From positions 1-23,900 of the forward strand of contig DASRYI010000198.1 of NCBI GenBank assembly GCA_035687255.1: a stretch of DNA of 23,900 nucleotides, given 5' to 3'. Positions 19,164-23,900 of this stretch are shown piece by piece (positions within the stretch are counted from its first letter, which is position 1; every line of letters starts with the position of its first letter). The notes under the pieces are model-generated. The model was not told the origin of the DNA and ran no database searches. It saw only the letters and a list, made by a program, of their open reading frames with translations. The position numbers were made by a program, and so were the translations under genes. The stretch is from JAKEHA01 sp035687255. Lineage in GTDB: Bacteria; Krumholzibacteriota; Krumholzibacteriia; WVZY01; JAKEHA01.

Positions 19164-21038
19164 ATGTCGGGTTCGAATCGGCGCGTCGACCGGGCCTGGC
19201 TGGAGAGCAACTTTCCGTGCTTCAAGGCGTGCCCGGTCGGCACCGAAGCCGGGCGGTACGTGGCGTTGATCGCGGAGGGCAAGTACCGCGAAGCATATGC
19301 AGTGGCACGCCGTCCCAATCCGCTGGCGTCGATTTGTGGCCGCATCTGCGCGGCGCCATGCGAGACGGCCTGCAGGCGTGGAGCGCTCGATGAGCCGATT
19401 GCGATTCGAGCGCTCAAACGCTTCGTCACGGAACGCTTTGGTGTCGAGAGCATGATGGACATCGAGCTCCTGCGCGAGATTTACGGCGACCGACTGCAAC
19501 GTTTTCCCGAAGACCGCGTGGCCATCGTGGGTGCGGGGCCGGCGGGCCTCGCAGCCGCCCACGACCTGGCGCTCATGGGGTATCCCGTGACCATCTTCGA
19601 GGCGCAGCCCGTGCCCGGCGGCATGCTGCGCCTCGGTGTTCCCGAGTACCGCCTGCCGCGCGAGCTGATCAAGCTGGAGATCAACGCCATCCTCAACCTC
19701 GGCGTCGATCTCAAGGTGGGCGCGCGCCTGGGCCGCGACTTCTCCCTCGGCGATCTGCGCCGGCAGGGCTACCGCGCCGTCTTTCTCGGGCTGGGGGCGC
19801 AGCGCAGCCGCGATCTCGAGATCCCGGGTGTCGACCTCGACGGTGTGCTCAAGGGCGTCGACTTTCTGCTCAACGTCAACATGGGCTATCGCGTGGAACT
19901 GGGCCAGCGCGTGCTGGTCATCGGCGGTGGCAACGTGGCCCTCGACGTCGCACGCGCCGCCATCCGCACACCGGCGCGCGATGAAGCCATCAATCCCGGA
20001 ATCAATATTGTCACCGCGCTGGACGTGGCCCGCGCCGCGGTGCGTTTCGGCGCCAAGGAAGTGCACATCGTCTGTCTGGAAACTTTCGAGACCATGCCCG
20101 CCGACCGCGAGGAGATCCGGGAGGCGCGCCGCGAAGGCATCGAGATTCATGCCGGCCGCGGACCGGTGCGCATTCTGGGCGAAGGGGGGCGCGTGACGGG
20201 CCTGGAAACCATCGAGTGTTCGTCGGTGTTCGACGCCAACCACCGCTTCAATCCCACCTTCGTGCCCGGCACCGAACTGGCCATGGCTGCGGACACCGTG
20301 GTGCTTGCCATCGGCCAGGCATGCGACCTGTCGTTTCTGCAACCCGACGACGGGGTCACGGTCTCGCCGCGCGGAACGCTGCAGGTGGACCGCGCGACGC
20401 TGGCCACCACCGCGCCCGGCGTCAACGCCGGCGGCGACGTGGCGTTCGGTCCGCGCATCGCCATCGAAGCCATCGCCGACGGCAAGCGCGCGGCGGGTTC
20501 CATCCACGCCTATCTGCGCGGCACGCAGACACCGGCGCCGGCGGTGGAAGTGTTCATCGAGCCGCTGCCCGACTACCGGCGTGTGCTCGACTACGAGAGC
20601 ATCCCGCGCCAGCACCCGACCACGCTCGCCATTGAACGGCGCGTGGGCATCGCGGAAGTCGAACACTGCTTCGACGAGGTGACGGCGCGGCGCGAGGCGT
20701 CGCGCTGCCTGCACTGCTGGGTCAACACCGTGTTCCACGAAGACCCGGAACTGGGCACGGAATGCATTCTGTGCGGTGGTTGCGCGGACGTGTGTCCGGA
20801 GAAATGCATCACGTTCGTGCCGCTCTCGGAGATCGAGGTCGACGCCGGCCTGCACGAACAGGTGCGCGCCGACCTCGGCGACGCTGCGGCCGAACTGCTG
20901 GCCGGCGGTTCGCGAAAGGGAACGGCGCTGATCAAGGACGAAACCGTGTGCATCCGCTGCGGGCTGTGCGCGCAGCGGTGTCCCGCCGGAACCATCGTGA
21001 TGGAACAGTTCCAACTTCTGGAGGCGAGTCGTGGCTGA
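19164..21038 (+). CDS. GltD-like FAD/NAD(P) oxidoreductase with Fe-S domains
   Basis: The 624-residue protein has no signal peptide and should be cytoplasmic. Its N-terminal Fe-S domain carries Cys19, Cys23, Cys58, Cys62, Cys66 and Cys70 (FPCFKACPVGT; ICGRICAAPCETACRRG), as in the glutamate synthase small subunit. The FAD site is VAIVGAGPAGLAAA (119-132) and the NAD(P) site VIGGGNVALDVAR (252-264). The C-terminus adds two ferredoxin-type clusters, CILCGGCADVCPEKC (534-548) and CIRCGLCAQRCP (596-607), plus Cys502, Cys515 and Cys518. It is thus an electron-transfer flavoprotein, not a glutamate synthase; no GltB gene is near. It overlaps the Rieske gene by 8 bases. It probably links NAD(P)(H) to the quinone/bc complex; the direction is unknown. 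The ATG at 19164 has AGGTG upstream. Confidence 0.93.
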   Translation: MSGSNRRVDRAWLESNFPCFKACPVGTEAGRYVALIAEGKYREAYAVARRPNPLASICGRICAAPCETACRRGALDEPIAIRALKRFVTERFGVESMMDIELLREIYGDRLQRFPEDRVAIVGAGPAGLAAAHDLALMGYPVTIFEAQPVPGGMLRLGVPEYRLPRELIKLEINAILNLGVDLKVGARLGRDFSLGDLRRQGYRAVFLGLGAQRSRDLEIPGVDLDGVLKGVDFLLNVNMGYRVELGQRVLVIGGGNVALDVARAAIRTPARDEAINPGINIVTALDVARAAVRFGAKEVHIVCLETFETMPADREEIREARREGIEIHAGRGPVRILGEGGRVTGLETIECSSVFDANHRFNPTFVPGTELAMAADTVVLAIGQACDLSFLQPDDGVTVSPRGTLQVDRATLATTAPGVNAGGDVAFGPRIAIEAIADGKRAAGSIHAYLRGTQTPAPAVEVFIEPLPDYRRVLDYESIPRQHPTTLAIERRVGIAEVEHCFDEVTARREASRCLHCWVNTVFHEDPELGTECILCGGCADVCPEKCITFVPLSEIEVDAGLHEQVRADLGDAAAELLAGGSRKGTALIKDETVCIRCGLCAQRCPAGTIVMEQFQLLEASRG

Positions 21039-21510
21039 CGCCGACGAACTCAAGTTTCCGACGCTGTCGCGCCGCGACTTCTGCATCGCGCTGGGGACGG
21101 CGGCGTGCCTGGCCGCGGCGGCGGGTGCGGGCGCCGTATTCGTGGAGTTCCTGAAGCCGCGCGCGCTGTTCGAACCGCCGACGGCGTTTTCCGCAGGCCT
21201 GCCCGATGCGATCGCGGTCGGTTCGGTGGTGACCAACGTCGAGCACCGCGCCTATGTGATCCGTCTGGCGGACGGATTCCGCGCGCTCTCGGCGGTGTGC
21301 ACGCACCTGGGCTGCATCACACGCTACCAGCCCGACCGCAACATCATCGCCTGCCCCTGTCACGGCAGCAAGTTCACCACCGCCGGCGACGTGATCGCGG
21401 GCCCGGCTCCGCGGCCGCTGCGCTGGTTGCAGATAGCCATGTCGCAGAAGGGGGATCTGATCGTGGATACGGCCATCGAGGTACCGCAGGGAACCGTGTA
21501 TCGATTCTAA
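21031..21510 (+). CDS. Rieske [2Fe-2S] protein of the bc complex
   Basis: The 159-residue protein begins with a Tat-type signal/anchor: SRRDFCIALG (13-22) followed by a hydrophobic Ala-rich helix. The Rieske fold carries CTHLGC (90-95) and CPCHGSKF (108-115), with cluster ligands Cys90, His92, Cys108 and His111 and the stabilising pair Cys95 and Cys110. It accepts electrons from quinol at the periplasmic side and passes them to a cytochrome c or other carrier. The GTG start overlaps the upstream flavoprotein by 8 bases and has GGAGG upstream, so translation is coupled. The length is typical of bacterial Rieske subunits. Confidence 0.96.
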   Translation: MADADELKFPTLSRRDFCIALGTAACLAAAAGAGAVFVEFLKPRALFEPPTAFSAGLPDAIAVGSVVTNVEHRAYVIRLADGFRALSAVCTHLGCITRYQPDRNIIACPCHGSKFTTAGDVIAGPAPRPLRWLQIAMSQKGDLIVDTAIEVPQGTVYRF

Positions 21511-21520
21511 CGAGGATGCC

Positions 21521-22263
21521 ATGAAGTTCCCGGAACAGATCAGCGAGAACCGTGTGTGGCGCTCCGTCGTACGGCACGGTGTGCGGGCCTCGAACCGCAA
21601 CCGCGCCATGGTGGTCATGGAGAGCATGGTGCTGCACCTGCATCCCACCAAGGTGCGCCGCCGCAGCCTGGATTTCTCCAACACGTATTTCCTGGGCGCG
21701 ATCAGCATCATTCTCTTCGGCATCCTCACCGTGACCGGCCTGTTGCTGATGCTCTACTACCACCCGTCGGTGCCGCAGGCGTACGACGACATGAAGGAAC
21801 TGCAGTTCACGGTGGGCAACGGGCGCTTTCTGCGCAACCTGCACCGCTGGCCCGCGCACGCGATGGTGTTCGTCGTGTTCCTGCACATGCTGCGCGTGTT
21901 CTACCACAAGACATACCGCCCGCCGCGTGAGTTCAACTGGGTGATCGGCGTGGTGCTGCTGCTCATGACGCTGCTCTTGAGCTACACGGGCTACCTGCTG
22001 CCGTGGGACCAGCTCGCGTTCTGGGGTGTGTCGGTGGGGACCAACATGGTCAAGGCGATGCCGGTGCTGGGGCCGAAGGTTCGCTTCCTGTTGCTCGGCG
22101 GCAACATCGTCGGGGAGAACGCACTGCTGCGCTTCTACGTGCTCCATTGCGTGCTGCTGCCGCTGGCCGTGGCCTTCGGTATTGCGCTCCACATGTGGCG
22201 CGTGCGCAAGGACGGCGGCCTGGCGCGCGGAGAACGATCGGCGCGCGCGGAAGGGAGCGACGC

Positions 22264-22267
<4 letters not shown>
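21521..22267 (+). CDS. Cytochrome b6-like subunit of the bc complex
   Basis: The 248-residue membrane protein is the N-terminal half of cytochrome b as a separate chain, as in cytochrome b6 (PetB). Helices are visible at about 56-79, 112-128, 139-160 and 205-228. Heme ligands fit His108 and His122 (14 apart) and His209 and His224 (15 apart); the longer second spacing is the b6-type pattern rather than bc1. The quinol-site motif is TGYLLPWDQLAFWGVSVGTN (156-175). No cysteine matches the b6f Cys35, so an extra c-type heme is not expected. The ATG lies 10 bases after the Rieske gene. The last four bases overlap the subunit IV-like gene. Confidence 0.95.
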
Positions 22268-22961
<694 letters not shown>

Positions 22962-22965
<4 letters not shown>

Positions 22966-23900
22966 GCGCGCCGCGTGGATCCACCGACCGCCTGTGGCTG
23001 TGGTTTGCCGTCTCCAGCGTGATCTTTCTGGTGGTGCTGGCGGTGTCTCCCGTCAAAGATTTCTTTCGCGAATACCGCCACTATCAGATCGAGTACCGCC
23101 AGCAGTTGCTGCACGCGGCGACCTCGCTCAAGGAAGTCAAACAGGCGCGCTCGCGCGGTGTGGAAGAAGAGCAAATCTGGTTGCCCAAATTCAACAACCA
23201 CGTCGACCGCTGTGTCAGTTGCCACCTTGGCACCACCGAACCACGCATGGCGAACGCGCCCGAGCCCTTCCGCCAGCATCCGCTGACACCGCACACGCCC
23301 GCGGACTTCGACCGCTTCGGGTGCGTCGCGTGCCACCAGGGACAGGGGCGCGCCACCACCGTGGCCGAGGCGCACGGCCACGTGAAGGACTGGAACTCGC
23401 CCATTCTGCCGCTGCGTTACACCGAAGCGGCGTGCGGGCGTTGCCACCTCGGCGACACCGTGCCCGAAGCCTCGCTGCTCTCCGAGGGGCGCGCGCTCAT
23501 GGAGCGCGTGGGGTGTTACGGGTGCCACGCCATCGCCGGACACGAGAACTGGAAGAGCGAGGCGCCCGATCTCGCCGGTCTGTCGCAGAAAACCAATCCC
23601 GCGTGGCTCAAGGCGTGGATCAAGTCGCCGCGGTCGTTGCGGCCCGCCACGTGGATGCCCGAATTCATGCTGAGCTCGGCCGACATCGATTCGGTGGTGG
23701 CGTTTCTGTGGAGCCGTCCGCCGCTGGTCGACCTCGACGCCGATTCGTCCGCGGTCGCGCCGCCCGGCGACACCGACCACGGAAAGTTCTTGTTCTCGGT
23801 GTCGCGTTGCATCTCGTGCCACACCATCGACGGGCGCGGCAACGGGAGCGCGCCCGAACTCTCCGGCGTGGGCTCCAAGGTCACCAGGCGCTGGCTCATT
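22962..23900 (+). CDS. Membrane-anchored multiheme cytochrome c, 3' end missing
   Basis: The frame stays open to the window edge (313 residues seen). An uncleaved hydrophobic anchor (11-29) is followed by a helical stretch, then five CxxCH heme sites: CVSCH (84), CVACH (121), CGRCH (158), CYGCH (185) and CISCH (283). The fourth heme lies in a class I cytochrome domain with MPEF (Met232) as a likely sixth ligand; a further such domain starts near 272 and is cut. In bc complexes a cytochrome of this kind replaces cytochrome c1 or f and carries electrons from the Rieske protein. The GTG start overlaps the subunit IV stop and has GGGAGGTG upstream. Confidence 0.92.

Noticed and set aside
19056..21236. 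726-codon open frame on the minus strand across the flavoprotein gene
   Set aside because: It is antisense to a protein with complete FAD, NAD(P) and Fe-S motifs. Its composition is typical of a shadow frame in GC-rich DNA.

Overview
The window is GC-rich and densely coded. It looks like a chromosome segment of a Gram-negative, probably uncultivated bacterium related to the FCB group (Fibrobacteres-Chlorobi-Bacteroidetes and allied candidate phyla such as Eisenbacteria). The lineage is inferred from secreted proteins with SBBP propellers and FlgD-like, T9SS-style C-terminal domains ending in R-K-[LM]-V-L-L-K. A second, shorter tail family (TWG-x-V-K-x-L-[FY]-R) points the same way, as do outer-membrane-type lipoproteins and a bc-type respiratory complex. 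No tRNA, rRNA, CRISPR array, insertion sequence or phage gene was recognised.

Bases 1-7228 are core housekeeping genes, all on the plus strand: the end of fmt, a membrane-anchored three-PASTA protein, rpe, then the translation/secretion operon ffh-rpsP-khpA-rimM-trmD-rplS-rnhB-yraN. Two gaps in this block are unusually hairpin-rich. The gap between rpe and ffh (about 500 bases) ends in a terminator-like hairpin and may encode a structured RNA. The gap between rpsP and khpA (about 290 bases) carries a 12-bp stem, a 14-bp palindrome and a repeated 12-mer.

Bases 7288-16228 are lineage-specific envelope and secreted genes: a lipoprotein with a BamE-like end, a secreted beta-sandwich-like protein, a two-gene lipoprotein/LolA-like operon on the minus strand, two convergent seven-bladed SBBP propeller proteins that share a bidirectional terminator, and a second lipoprotein. 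Two of these otherwise unrelated proteins end in the same short motif (TWG-x-V-K-x-L-[FY]-R), which may be a sorting or processing tag. The divergent intergenic regions contain a 91-base rod-like hairpin and a pair of identical palindromes about four helical turns apart.

Bases 16383-23900 form a respiratory gene cluster cut by the window's right edge. A cysteine-rich PAS-LuxR regulator is followed by a one-heme outer-membrane-type barrel protein, a cupredoxin, a GltD-like FAD/NAD(P)/Fe-S oxidoreductase, a Tat-type Rieske protein, a cytochrome b6-like subunit, a subunit IV-like protein and a multiheme cytochrome c with at least five hemes. The last five genes are separated by at most 10 bases or overlap. 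My reading is a Rieske/cytochrome b complex coupled on the cytoplasmic side to an NAD(P)-linked flavoprotein and on the outer side to heme and copper carriers, under control of a local redox-responsive regulator. This cluster is the best candidate for an undescribed system in the window.
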